In this document: positions 1 to 6,637 of the stretch, piece by piece
Layout of the letters: the number at the start of each line of letters is the position of its first letter
How positions within the stretch are numbered: the stretch's first letter is position 1
Assembly: GCA_035290065.1 (NCBI GenBank)
Contig: DATDVD010000046.1
Coordinates: 1-11,982, forward strand
Direction: 5' to 3'
Source: DATDVD01 sp035290065
GTDB lineage: Bacteria > Pseudomonadota > Gammaproteobacteria > Coxiellales > Coxiellaceae
Length of the DNA stretch: 11,982 nt
Notes under the pieces: generated by a model
The model's input: only the letters and a program-made list of their open reading frames with translations
What the model was told of the DNA's origin: nothing
Database searches by the model: none
Translations under genes and position numbers: made by a program

Positions 1-648
1 GGGAAGATCCCGATGTTTTAAAATATACCACGCGCTAATGGCCAACACGAATAAAGAACCCGTGACATAGCCCGCTGCTAACGTATGAACAAATCGAACT
101 TGTGCATCGGGATTAAGCCACAGTTGTGACCAACTCGTAAATTCCACACGCATTGTTTGGAAATTAAATCGCGCACCCACGGGATGCTGCATATAACCAT
201 TGGCTACTAAAATAACTAAGGCCGATAAATTAGAACCTACAGCAACCGCTAGCGTGGCAAACCAATGGGCTGATTTATTTAAACGGCCCCACCCGAAAAA
301 AAACACGCCGAAAAAAACACCTTCTAGCATGAATGCTACGATGCCTTCAACAGCCAAGGGTACACCAAATACATCGCCGACATATTGTGAATAATAAGCC
401 CAGTTTTGTCCAAACTGAAATTCTAGTGTTAAACCGGTAATAACTGCCATCGCGAGATTAATACCAAATAATTTTCCCCAAAATTGGGTCATATCGCGGT
501 AAATTTTTTTCCCTGTAATAATAAACACGGTTTCCATAATCAACAAAATCCACGACATACCCAGAGTTAAAGGAACAAATAAAAAATGAAACAAAGCAAC
601 CATACCAAATTGAAAACGCGATAATACAACAAGATCAGGACTTATCAT
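1..648 (-). CDS. cydA: Cytochrome bd ubiquinol oxidase subunit I, N-terminal part (runs off left edge)
   Basis: Subunit I of the cytochrome bd quinol:O2 oxidoreductase of the inner membrane, which carries hemes b558, b595 and d. Only the first 216 codons are in the window; the rest, including the Q-loop, lies beyond base 1. The translation aligns almost without gaps to E. coli CydA with an offset of +2. Visible functional residues are His21 (heme b595 ligand, E. coli His19), Glu101 and Glu109 (E. coli Glu99/Glu107) and His188 (heme b558 ligand, E. coli His186). Motifs include HFLFVPLTLGM, DMTQFWGKLFGINLA, GSNLSALVILVANGYMQ and RFVHTLAAGYVTGS. Several hydrophobic helices are evident. The start ATG (648-646) overlaps the cydP stop in an ATGA arrangement, so translation is probably coupled. 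A purine-rich GGGAA stretch precedes the ATG. Family assignment is very secure; cydB is expected just outside the window. Confidence 0.97.
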   Translation of the reverse strand, partial: MISPDLVVLSRFQFGMVALFHFLFVPLTLGMSWILLIMETVFIITGKKIYRDMTQFWGKLFGINLAMAVITGLTLEFQFGQNWAYYSQYVGDVFGVPLAVEGIVAFMLEGVFFGVFFFGWGRLNKSAHWFATLAVAVGSNLSALVILVANGYMQHPVGARFNFQTMRVEFTSWSQLWLNPDAQVRFVHTLAAGYVTGSLFVLAISAWYILKHRDLP

Positions 649-839
649 TTAGAAGTTCCCATAGAAATTGGATTGAACAATAAAATATGCTTAACCACCT
701 CGGAATCGGATAAATGTTTAACCGGCGGATGGGAAAAGCAAAGGCCCCATAAAATAGAAATAGCAATAATTTTTCCTACCAAAATAGCAGAAATTTCCAC
801 TTTAAAACGTTTTTCGGAAGAAATGGGATTTATAGCCAT
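645..839 (-). CDS. cydP: CydP-type small subunit of cytochrome bd oxidase
   Basis: A 64-residue membrane protein encoded directly upstream of cydA. It has a short basic N-terminus, one hydrophobic helix (about residues 17-35, AILVGKIIAISILWGLCF) and then the sequence FSHPPVKH followed by a short polar tail. This layout and the helix-FSHP motif match my memory of the putative cytochrome oxidase small subunits called CydP, found before cydA in many proteobacteria; the assignment rests on pattern memory and position. The stop codon TGA (647-645) overlaps the cydA ATG by four bases. No Shine-Dalgarno sequence is visible before the ATG at 839. Instead a strong -10 box sits only nine bases upstream, so the message may be leaderless. 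The hemH stop is 10 bp upstream. Its exact role in the oxidase is not deducible from the sequence; a structural or stabilising role is the usual guess. Confidence 0.75.
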   Translation of the reverse strand: MAINPISSEKRFKVEISAILVGKIIAISILWGLCFSHPPVKHLSDSEVVKHILLFNPISMGTSK

Positions 840-848
840 GAGGGAAAC

Positions 849-877
849 ATTATAAGAGGGGAACTGCAGCGTGTCTA
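849..877 (-). promoter_or_regulatory. Sigma70-like promoter for cydP-cydA inside the hemH tail
   Basis: On the minus strand TAGACA (877-872, five of six matches to TTGACA) is followed by a 17-bp spacer and a perfect TATAAT (854-849). The -10 box contains the hemH stop codon TAA. A start site about 7 bp downstream would fall near 841-843, almost at the cydP ATG at 839, which implies a leaderless or nearly leaderless message. The match is strong by eye, but function is inferred. Confidence 0.6.
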
Positions 878-1908
878 GCGATCTCCTGTAAAGCTAACAC
901 CCATTTTTCATTATTATTTAAGCAGGAAAGCAAATGAAACTCATTCCCACCTAGTTGTTTCCATTGTTCTTTTGCACGAATCCCTATTTCTTCTAGGGTT
1001 TCTAAGCAATCGATTACAAAAGCGGGGCAAATAACCGCAAGATTTTTCACTCCCCTTTTCGCCAATTGTTGTAAGACCTCTGTCGTATACGGTTGAATCC
1101 ACTGTTGGGTGCCTACTCGGGATTGGAAACTGACGCCATAGCGTTCTGGAGACAGACGAAGCGCCTGTGCTAACGCATGAGAAGTGGCATAGCAATGCGC
1201 GCGATAACACTGCTGATTTTTCGGCCCGATGGAAGGACAAGGCTCTCCTTTTTTGCAAGCAGGTAAAATAAATCTTTCTACCCGCTGAATTTGCTGATAA
1301 GGCAAACCATGATAGCTCATCAGTAAATGATCGACTCGATTTAAATCAAGTCGAGTACGAATGCTATCCGCTAATGCTTCAATATAAGCGGGATGTTGAT
1401 AAAAAGAGGTAACGACTTTTACATCCCGAATAATAGTTTGTTGAGCGGCCCACGCTTTAACGACCTCAAGGCTGGATTTTGTTGTGGCTTCTGCATATTG
1501 GGGATAGAGGGGAATCACTGTGATAGTACGACAGCCTTTATTTTTTAACTGTTCCAATGCGAACGTAATAGAAGGTTTTCCATAGCGCATTCCATATACC
1601 ATATACGTATTTTCTCCTTCGACACGCTGCAAAGCCTCTGTCAGTTCCTCCATTAATCGACGCTGAGGGGACCCTTCCTTCGTCCAAATCGCTGAATAGG
1701 CCCGGCGCGCCACAAAAGCGCGGCGCGGTATAATGAGACCATATACTAATAAATAGCGCAAAAAAGAGGGTAATTGAATAACGTATCGATCCGTCAGAAA
1801 TTCACTTAAATAAGCTGCAACGGAAAAAAGACTAGGCCGAGAAGGAGTGCCTACATTGATGAGAAGAATACCCTTATTCGGCGTGGATGCGTTCTGCAAT
1901 GATTTCAT
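850..1908 (-). CDS. hemH: Ferrochelatase with a four-Cys insertion (possible [2Fe-2S] type)
   Basis: Inserts Fe2+ into protoporphyrin IX, the last step of protoheme synthesis. From the ATG at 1908 it has 352 residues; an in-frame TTG at 1917 would add three. Family motifs are GILLINVGTP near the N-terminus, YGMRYGKPS, VIPLYPQYAEATT, MSYHGLP with the catalytic His at residue 200, GVSFQSRVGTQQW, and CPAFVIDCLETLEEI with the conserved Glu at about 303. Compared with E. coli HemH there is an insertion after MSYHGLP bringing cysteines at about 218, 224, 234 and 239 (spacing C-x5-C-x9-C-x4-C, ending in QQCYRAHCYATS). Internal four-Cys sets are known as [2Fe-2S] ligands in some bacterial ferrochelatases, so a cluster is inferred. 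The gene starts inside purC (35-bp overlap) with no clear ribosome-binding site, suggesting coupled translation, and is followed within 10 bp by cydP, whose partner oxidase consumes heme. Confidence 0.95.
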   Translation of the reverse strand: MKSLQNASTPNKGILLINVGTPSRPSLFSVAAYLSEFLTDRYVIQLPSFLRYLLVYGLIIPRRAFVARRAYSAIWTKEGSPQRRLMEELTEALQRVEGENTYMVYGMRYGKPSITFALEQLKNKGCRTITVIPLYPQYAEATTKSSLEVVKAWAAQQTIIRDVKVVTSFYQHPAYIEALADSIRTRLDLNRVDHLLMSYHGLPYQQIQRVERFILPACKKGEPCPSIGPKNQQCYRAHCYATSHALAQALRLSPERYGVSFQSRVGTQQWIQPYTTEVLQQLAKRGVKNLAVICPAFVIDCLETLEEIGIRAKEQWKQLGGNEFHLLSCLNNNEKWVLALQEIARHAAVPLL

Positions 1909-2584
1909 ACGATTCAATCACACGGCCTAAGTCTTGGCGAAAACGATCTTTATCTAAGGATTCACCGCTCGCCTTATCCCAGGCACGAAACGAATCAGGG
2001 CTAATTTCATCGCCTAAATAAATGCGACCCTCCCTCCCTACTCCAAATTCATATTTGGCATCCACAAGAGTCATGCCACCTTTTTCAAATAAAGGAATTA
2101 AAAGCGCATTAATTTTATACGTGAGTGTCTGCATGGTTTTTAATTGATCTTCCGTCGCCCATCCAAATTGAATAGCGTGTTGTGCATTAATCAGAGGATC
2201 GTGTAAGGCATCATTCTTTAGAAATAGCTCAAATAAAGGGGGATTTAATACTTGTTTTGCAGGAATCCCTAATCGACGACATAAACTGCCTGCTGCGATA
2301 TTGCGAATAACACATTCAACAGGCACCATCGTTAAGCGTTTGACGATAGCCTCCGTCGATGATAGTAAGGATTCAAAATGGGTTGGAATTTCGTTTTGAT
2401 TTAACAACGACATTAAACAAGCGTTGATACGACAATTCACAGCACCTTTATGCAGCAGCTGTTCATGCTTAACACCATCAAACGCTGTGGTATCATCCCG
2501 AAATTCTGCAATTAAAAAATGAGGGTCTTGCGTTTCATACAGGGATTTAGCTTTACCTGTATAAAGTAATTTTCCTTTTTGCAT
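1874..2584 (-). CDS. purC: Phosphoribosylaminoimidazole-succinocarboxamide (SAICAR) synthase
   Basis: Condenses CAIR with L-aspartate using ATP to give SAICAR in de novo purine synthesis; cytosolic. The 236-residue product has the usual bacterial length and aligns end to end with E. coli PurC. Motifs are LLYTGKAKSLYET at the N-terminus (ATP-binding region), FRDDTTAFDGVKHEQLLHKG, VPVECVIRNIAAGSLCRRLG, LNPPLFELFLKNDALHDP, LVDAKYEFG, and LGDEISPDSFRAWDK followed by DKDRFRQDLG. The ATG at 2584 has AAGGA eight bases upstream. It follows bamC by 10 bp, the classic dapA-bamC-purC order, and its 3' end overlaps the start of hemH. No truncation or odd residue seen. Confidence 0.97.
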   Translation of the reverse strand: MQKGKLLYTGKAKSLYETQDPHFLIAEFRDDTTAFDGVKHEQLLHKGAVNCRINACLMSLLNQNEIPTHFESLLSSTEAIVKRLTMVPVECVIRNIAAGSLCRRLGIPAKQVLNPPLFELFLKNDALHDPLINAQHAIQFGWATEDQLKTMQTLTYKINALLIPLFEKGGMTLVDAKYEFGVGREGRIYLGDEISPDSFRAWDKASGESLDKDRFRQDLGRVIESYEIIAERIHAE

Positions 2585-2594
2585 GGGAATTTCC

Positions 2595-2819
2595 TTATTG
2601 CAGCGTAGGAGGTTTAAGAGAAGGCATTGAATTACTTACCGGTCCTTTTAAGGGAGGAATAGGATAATAATTTTCCCCTCGCGTCATAGTAACGCCCGCT
2701 GGAATTATGAGGGGTTGCACTTCTTGATCTTCGGATAAGTATTCTCGATTTTCCGGCGGATGACAGGCCACTAAGGCCACACTGAGGGTACCTACCCCTA
2801 TTAGGTTAGCCCATTTCAT
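2595..2819 (-). CDS. bamC: Minimal BamC-like lipoprotein (only the N-terminal flexible segment)
   Basis: A 74-residue predicted lipoprotein. Residues 1-18 form a signal peptide with lipobox Leu-Val-Ala before Cys19; His at +2 argues against inner-membrane retention, so an outer-membrane lipoprotein is expected. Its position between dapA and purC is that of bamC/nlpB. The mature part resembles the unstructured N-terminal region of E. coli BamC: Cys-polar-Arg-Tyr/Glu-Tyr, then an acidic SEDQEVQPL stretch, then IPAGVTMTRGENYYPIPP matching the E. coli APAGM...GDYAIPV run, and a Pro-rich end. In E. coli that segment binds BamD, while two helix-grip domains follow; both are absent here (about 340 residues reduced to 74). 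The frame ends naturally with TAA just before purC, so this looks like a short family form and not a break. The start overlaps dapA by 14 bp and has GAGGA eight bases upstream. Confidence 0.75.
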   Translation of the reverse strand: MKWANLIGVGTLSVALVACHPPENREYLSEDQEVQPLIIPAGVTMTRGENYYPIPPLKGPVSNSMPSLKPPTLQ

Positions 2820-3696
2820 AGATATGCTCCTCTAGCTTAGCCCAGCTGGTTTTTAGCAGTTCGTGGTGTTTTTGGGATAAAGGCATCAGGGGTAATCGAA
2901 TACCTGCTTTTATCCGACCCATGTGGTGCAATAACCATTTCACCGGAATGGGATTGGATTCTACAAATAAAACCCGATGTAAGTCTACTAAAGCCTGATT
3001 AATTTTACGCGCCTGATCTTCCTGCCCCGTTAAAGCCGCATCACATAGCTGACGCATCAAACGAGGCGCAATGTTAGCTGTCACAGAAATCACTCCTTGC
3101 CCACCGGCCAACATAAACTCCATAGCGGTGGCATCATCCCCGCTAAATAAACCCCCTCGAAAACCCAGTGAATGGTACGCCGCTACTCGTTTTACCTCCC
3201 CTGTCGCCTCTTTAACTCCAATGACTTGAGCATGCGTATTGGCAATTTCAACGGCTGTTTCCGGCAATAAATCACAAGCTGTTCTTCCAGGCACATTATA
3301 CAGTAAAAGAGGCACGGGAACGGCCTCAGCAATCGCTTGAAAATGGGCTTTTAAACCCTCTTGAGTAGGCTTGTTATAATAGGGCACTACCACCATGCAA
3401 GCATCCGCGCCGAGTTCATAAGCTTGTCGGGTATTTTCAATCGATTGTGCGGTGCTAAACGTGCCTGTCCCCACTATAACCGGAATACGGTTATCCACGT
3501 GCTTAATCACGGTGGCTACCAGAGAGTTTCGTTCTTTTTCCATTAACGTGGGAGATTCGCCGGTGGTTCCCCCAATCACTATCCCTTGTGTCCCACACTC
3601 CAAATGCCAATCAATAAGGCCTAAAAGAGCTTCCTCATCAATGGAGTCATCCGCTTGCATAGGGGTAACCAATGCTACCCAAGAGCCTAAAAACAT
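2806..3696 (-). CDS. dapA: 4-hydroxy-tetrahydrodipicolinate synthase
   Basis: Class I aldolase that condenses pyruvate with L-aspartate semialdehyde, the first committed step to diaminopimelate and lysine. The 296-residue product has the usual length (E. coli 292). Thr44-Thr45 in GGTTGES and Tyr133 in LLLYNVPGRTA form the proton relay (with Tyr107 of VVPYYNKPT), Arg138 binds substrate, and Lys162 in GVKEATG is the Schiff-base lysine. The lysine-feedback residues of E. coli differ: His53 is Glu, His56 is Arg and Glu84 is Gln here, while Tyr106 is kept, so feedback inhibition by lysine may be weak or absent (inference). The ATG at 3696 has an unusually strong G-rich Shine-Dalgarno (GGAGG, five-base spacing). 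It leads the block dapA-bamC-purC-hemH and is divergent from rmuC. Confidence 0.97.
   Translation of the reverse strand: MFLGSWVALVTPMQADDSIDEEALLGLIDWHLECGTQGIVIGGTTGESPTLMEKERNSLVATVIKHVDNRIPVIVGTGTFSTAQSIENTRQAYELGADACMVVVPYYNKPTQEGLKAHFQAIAEAVPVPLLLYNVPGRTACDLLPETAVEIANTHAQVIGVKEATGEVKRVAAYHSLGFRGGLFSGDDATAMEFMLAGGQGVISVTANIAPRLMRQLCDAALTGQEDQARKINQALVDLHRVLFVESNPIPVKWLLHHMGRIKAGIRLPLMPLSQKHHELLKTSWAKLEEHIYEMG
2828..2832 (-). promoter_or_regulatory. Ribosome-binding site of bamC inside dapA
   Basis: GAGGA lies eight bases before the bamC ATG (2819-2817), within the last codons of dapA. It fixes the bamC start and shows that this small lipoprotein is translated from the dapA message. Confidence 0.7.
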
Positions 3697-3701
3697 ACTA
3701 G

Positions 3702-3710
3702 CCTCCCCCC
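3702..3710 (-). promoter_or_regulatory. Strong ribosome-binding site of dapA
   Basis: Minus-strand GGGGGGAGG five bases before the dapA ATG, one of the longest anti-SD matches in the window. It supports the start at 3696 and suggests efficient translation of the first gene of the block. Confidence 0.7.
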
Positions 3711-3728
3711 TTTTTCTCGAATAACTCG

Positions 3729-3756
3729 ATTTTATGCTAAACTGGCCTAATTTGAA
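3729..3756 (-). promoter_or_regulatory. Candidate sigma70 promoter for dapA-bamC-purC-hemH
   Basis: Minus strand TTCAAA (3756-3751, four of six) with a 16-bp spacer and TAAAAT (3734-3729, five of six). It would give a leader of about 25-30 bases containing the strong dapA ribosome-binding site. It lies in the 134-bp divergent gap (3697-3830) between dapA and rmuC. No equally good plus-strand promoter for rmuC was found there. Confidence 0.4.
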
Positions 3757-3830
3757 AGCCGTACAACCCCTCCTCCTTCCTTCTCTTGGTAAGGGAACAG
3801 GTGCGAGGATGCACGAAAGGACTGCAGAAA

Positions 3831-5033
3831 ATGCTGGATAGTATACTCTCTAATGAACGAGTGGCTCTATTGCTTACCGCTTTGATACCTACGGTGGGGC
3901 TAGCAGCCGGTTTTTGGTTTTTCTCGCGCAAACAAGCACAAAAATGGAGTGAAATTCACTTCCATCGTGAAACCATTGTGGCATTGTTTGAAAAGCAGCA
4001 ACACCATTTTCATGAATACCAAATTAAAAGCCTAACCACGCTGCAAGATTCCCTTTACAAAGGCGTGCAAGGACTTCGAGAACAGGTAACTCACTCCTTG
4101 ACGATTCACTCCGATCAATTAAGCCAACGCGTCGAAAAACTGACCGCCGATACCAACGAACGTCTTAAAGAAATCAGCGGACAAGTTGACAGACGATTAT
4201 CCGAAGGCTTTGAAAAAACAACCGCTACCTTTACAGACGTGATGAAACGTTTAACCATTATCGATGAAGCCCAGAAAAAAATTACGGAACTTTCCAGCAA
4301 TGTCGTGAGTTTGCAAGAGATCTTGTCGGATAAACGTTCACGTGGCGCATTTGGAGAAGTACAATTAAGCGCATTAATCCATAACATGATTCCCGATAAT
4401 CATTTTGAATTACAATGCACTTTATCGAACGGAAAACGAGTGGACTGTCTTTTAAAATTACCCGCCCCCACGGGAAATATTGCAATTGATGCTAAATTTC
4501 CTTTAGAAACGTATCGACTCTTATCCAATGAAACGCTTTCAGGGATTGAAAAACGCCAAATAGAAGCCCAATTCAAACAAGACATTAAAAAACATATCCA
4601 GGATATTGCCCAAAAATACATTATTCCCAATGAAACAGCGGATGGCGCGGTGATGTTTATTCCAGCCGAAGCTATTTTTGCAGAAATTCACGCGCATTAT
4701 CCAGATTTAGTGGAAATAGCGCATCAAATGCATGTATGGCTAGTCTCTCCTACCACGTTAATGGCTATTTTGACGACGGCTCGCGCCGTTTTAAAAGATG
4801 CCGCCACACGAAAACAAGTGCATATCATTCAAGAACATTTGGTCGCACTCGGAAAAGATTTTGATCGTTTTCAAAAACGCATGGATAATTTATCTAAACA
4901 TATTACTCTTGCTAATCAAGACATTGAAGACGTCCATAAGTCGTCCTACAAAATTACCAGTCGCTTTCAAAAAATTGAGAAAGTGGAATTAGGAGAACCA
5001 GAAGAAGCCGCGTTACTCGAAGACACAGAATAA
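3831..5033 (+). CDS. rmuC: RmuC-family DNA recombination protein
   Basis: RmuC proteins are membrane-anchored, coiled-coil proteins with a restriction-nuclease-like domain, linked in E. coli to limiting inversions at short inverted repeats. From the ATG at 3831 this one has 400 residues (E. coli 475). Residues about 11-31 form one transmembrane helix (VALLLTALIPTVGLAAGFWFF), residues 35-165 are charged and heptad-like (predicted coiled coil), and the RmuC domain runs from about 165 to 370. It includes SRGAFGEVQL, then GKRVDCLLKLP with Asp205, then IAIDAKFPLETY with Asp220 and Lys222, an Asp...Asp-x-Lys arrangement typical of the nuclease-like fold. MFIPAEAIFAEI and a second helical tail with KITSRFQKIEK follow. 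A TTG at 3786 would add 15 residues, but 3831 has an AGGA nine bases upstream and leads straight into the membrane anchor. It is convergent with the DUF2063 gene. Confidence 0.93.
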   Translation: MLDSILSNERVALLLTALIPTVGLAAGFWFFSRKQAQKWSEIHFHRETIVALFEKQQHHFHEYQIKSLTTLQDSLYKGVQGLREQVTHSLTIHSDQLSQRVEKLTADTNERLKEISGQVDRRLSEGFEKTTATFTDVMKRLTIIDEAQKKITELSSNVVSLQEILSDKRSRGAFGEVQLSALIHNMIPDNHFELQCTLSNGKRVDCLLKLPAPTGNIAIDAKFPLETYRLLSNETLSGIEKRQIEAQFKQDIKKHIQDIAQKYIIPNETADGAVMFIPAEAIFAEIHAHYPDLVEIAHQMHVWLVSPTTLMAILTTARAVLKDAATRKQVHIIQEHLVALGKDFDRFQKRMDNLSKHITLANQDIEDVHKSSYKITSRFQKIEKVELGEPEEAALLEDTE

Positions 5034-5099
5034 TCCTTCGCAAACCCATTGGCGAATATGAGCTCCTACCCATCCAATGACTTCCTCTTCTGGCATATA
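5013..5099 (-). other. Open frame continuing past the stop of the DUF2063 gene
   Basis: Directly after the TAA at 5102-5100 the same frame stays open for 28 codons, ending at TAA 5015-5013 inside the rmuC 3' end. It reads YMPEEEVIGWVGAHIRQWVC and then EGLF and four more residues. The pattern (Pro-Glu-Glu-Glu, amphipathic helix, Trp, Glu-Gly-Leu-Phe) is what I would expect at the C-terminus of DUF2063/HvfC-type proteins, and adding it brings the protein to about 254 residues, near the family length. It therefore looks like the former C-terminal helix separated by one nonsense codon. It covers nearly all of the otherwise empty gap 5034-5099. Inference from pattern; a homologue alignment would decide. 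Confidence 0.55.
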
Positions 5100-5777
5100 T
5101 TAGAGAAAGCTCTCGCATACCGCTTGAAAAGGTTTCTTAGCCTCAATTAATTCATGCAGTACTAATTCAAGGGGCGATAATGCCCGATAAAAATTTTCTA
5201 CACCATATGCCCATATTTGAATCCCTACTGGCAAAGTTATCGATTGAGTACCTATTTTTTGCTGATGGTGAATCAACGAAACCCATAAATCTAGCGTATT
5301 ATACTCACACTTTATTAAACGGACATACGGCTGAAAACGAAATACGAGTGTCTCCCAGGCAGAAGGATCCATACGCGCCAAATCTTCAAGTGTTAAAGTG
5401 ATTTCACGTCTATCCACCAACACTTGATTGAGTATCCATTCAAAATCTGCTAATTCTCCTAAATACGCCTCATTATGTTGATGTATAAATGAAGGGAAAT
5501 GTTTTCCTAACTCACGAATGGAATAATACGTAGAGCGTTGAGAGCGCAAATAAGCTGTCACTATTTTTGAAAAATTTTCCGCTCCTACCCACGCTTTAAA
5601 GGCTCTAAAATCATTTCCCAAGATATCCAGAAAACGATAAAAATAACCTCGTTTGTAAATATCTAAACGTTCGCCGATCTCTCCGATTGAAGGTAATTGC
5701 AATGTAGCTTCAATATCTGACACTTCACCCAATATGTACCGTTGAAAAGCCTGTTGCAGTTCTTTAAGCGAATTCAT
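5100..5777 (-). CDS. DUF2063 (HvfC/BufC-type) MNIO partner, probably cut short by an in-frame stop
   Basis: Proteins of this family accompany MNIO enzymes and are thought to present the precursor peptide to them. The 225-residue product begins LKELQQAFQRYILGE, followed by the family's typical core: RLDIYKRGYFYRFLDILGND, FRAFKAWVGAENFSKIVTAYL, SIRELGKHFPSFI and LGELADFEWILNQVLVD (residues about 5-120), then the less conserved second domain containing LVFRFQPYVRLIKCEYN, ALSPLELVLHELIEAKKPF and the end CESFL. The start overlaps the MNIO gene by 14 bp (ATG at 5777 inside its last codons), typical of co-translated pairs. The frame stops with TAA at 5102-5100, but coding-like sequence continues for 28 codons. 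The core domain is intact, so the protein may still work, or the gene may be an early pseudogene. Convergent to rmuC. Family call firm; functional state uncertain. Confidence 0.85.
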   Translation of the reverse strand: MNSLKELQQAFQRYILGEVSDIEATLQLPSIGEIGERLDIYKRGYFYRFLDILGNDFRAFKAWVGAENFSKIVTAYLRSQRSTYYSIRELGKHFPSFIHQHNEAYLGELADFEWILNQVLVDRREITLTLEDLARMDPSAWETLVFRFQPYVRLIKCEYNTLDLWVSLIHHQQKIGTQSITLPVGIQIWAYGVENFYRALSPLELVLHELIEAKKPFQAVCESFL

Positions 5778-6636
5778 AAGCGTTACAATAGAGCTTTTTA
5801 GCTCGTTTTAATTCTTCCACCAGTTCTTCTAAAGGAGGAATTTGATCGTCTCGTTCAATCAAAATAGAAGCGTTAGGAAAATATTGAATCGCTTGATGAT
5901 ACAATTTCCATACTTCTTCAATCACTGGTTGATCATGTGTATCAATAATATAGTTCGAACAATGTTTATGGCCTGCCAAATGGAATTGTTTCACTGCTTT
6001 TGAAGGCACACCTTTTAAATAATCCTGGGCGTTAAAATTATGATTAAAACTACTGACGTAAATATTATTAATATCCAATAAAATTTCACAGCGGGTTTTT
6101 TCCACCAAACGTGTTAAAAATTCCCATTCTGACATAGTAGATTGCGTGTAACTGACATACGAAGAAGGATTTTCCAAAATCAGCGGCTCTCCCAGAAAAT
6201 TCTGCACCTGATCTACACGCTCGGCTACATGCATAAGACAGGATTCGGTATAAGGTAACGGCAATAAATCATGGGTATTATAGCCATCCACACCCGTCCA
6301 GCATAAATGATCCGAGATCCAGCGCGGTTTAATTCGATCACGCAATCGTTTTAAATCTTTTAAATAAACGGCATTAAGAGGATCCACGCTGCCAATCGAC
6401 AAGGAAACCCCATGCATCACAATAGGAAAACGTTCTGCAATGGCATCTAAATAATGCAAAGGAGTGCCACCCGGCACCATATAATCTTCAGAAACAATTT
6501 CAAACCAATCAATGTCTGGTGGGCAATGATCTAAAATCGTTTGATAATGACAAGGCCGTAAACCAATACCAAATCCCAGAAATAAACAGGGCTCTTGAGA
6601 GAGCCCTGCTTGAATAGATTGCTCTAATGCATCCAT
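5764..6636 (-). CDS. DUF692 / MNIO-family peptide-modifying enzyme (HvfB/BufB-like)
   Basis: Multinuclear non-heme iron-dependent oxidases (TIM-barrel, formerly DUF692) modify cysteines of ribosomal peptides, for example in HvfA and bufferin maturation. From the ATG at 6636 the protein has 290 residues, the family's usual size. Family motifs in order: GFGIGLRPCHY (21-31), WFEIVSEDYM (44-53), HGVSLSIGS with His75, ISDHLCWTG with Asp109-His110, HDLLPLPYT (His122), ILENPSSYVSY with Glu155, LLDINNIYVSSFNHNF with Asp188 and His199, QFHLAGH with His219 and His223, IDTHDQPV (His234) and ILIERDDQIP with Glu261. These His/Asp/Glu positions fit the iron-binding set of the family. The start is one base after the stop of the small lipoprotein gene. 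Upstream sequence in this frame is Leu/Arg-rich, out-of-frame lipoprotein code and is not part of the protein. Substrate is inferred from context. Confidence 0.95.
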   Translation of the reverse strand: MDALEQSIQAGLSQEPCLFLGFGIGLRPCHYQTILDHCPPDIDWFEIVSEDYMVPGGTPLHYLDAIAERFPIVMHGVSLSIGSVDPLNAVYLKDLKRLRDRIKPRWISDHLCWTGVDGYNTHDLLPLPYTESCLMHVAERVDQVQNFLGEPLILENPSSYVSYTQSTMSEWEFLTRLVEKTRCEILLDINNIYVSSFNHNFNAQDYLKGVPSKAVKQFHLAGHKHCSNYIIDTHDQPVIEEVWKLYHQAIQYFPNASILIERDDQIPPLEELVEELKRAKKLYCNAYEFA

Positions 6637-6637
6637 C

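Noticed and set aside
673..855. 60-residue plus-strand open frame opposite cydP
   Set aside because: Antisense to cydP and the hemH end; low-complexity translation without similarity, while cydP on the other strand has a clear membrane helix and position.
941..1258. 105-residue minus-strand open frame inside hemH
   Set aside because: Lies wholly within hemH in another frame, with no family resemblance; hemH is convincing over the whole stretch.
3786..3830. Longer RmuC start at TTG 3786
   Set aside because: The ATG at 3831 has an AGGA at good spacing and gives the usual short N-terminus before the membrane helix; the extra 15 residues look like leader sequence.
5037..5056. Inverted repeat TTCGC/GCGAA between rmuC and the DUF2063 gene as a terminator
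   Set aside because: Only five pairs with a ten-base loop and no T-run on either strand; the bases are better explained as the former 3' coding end of the DUF2063 gene.
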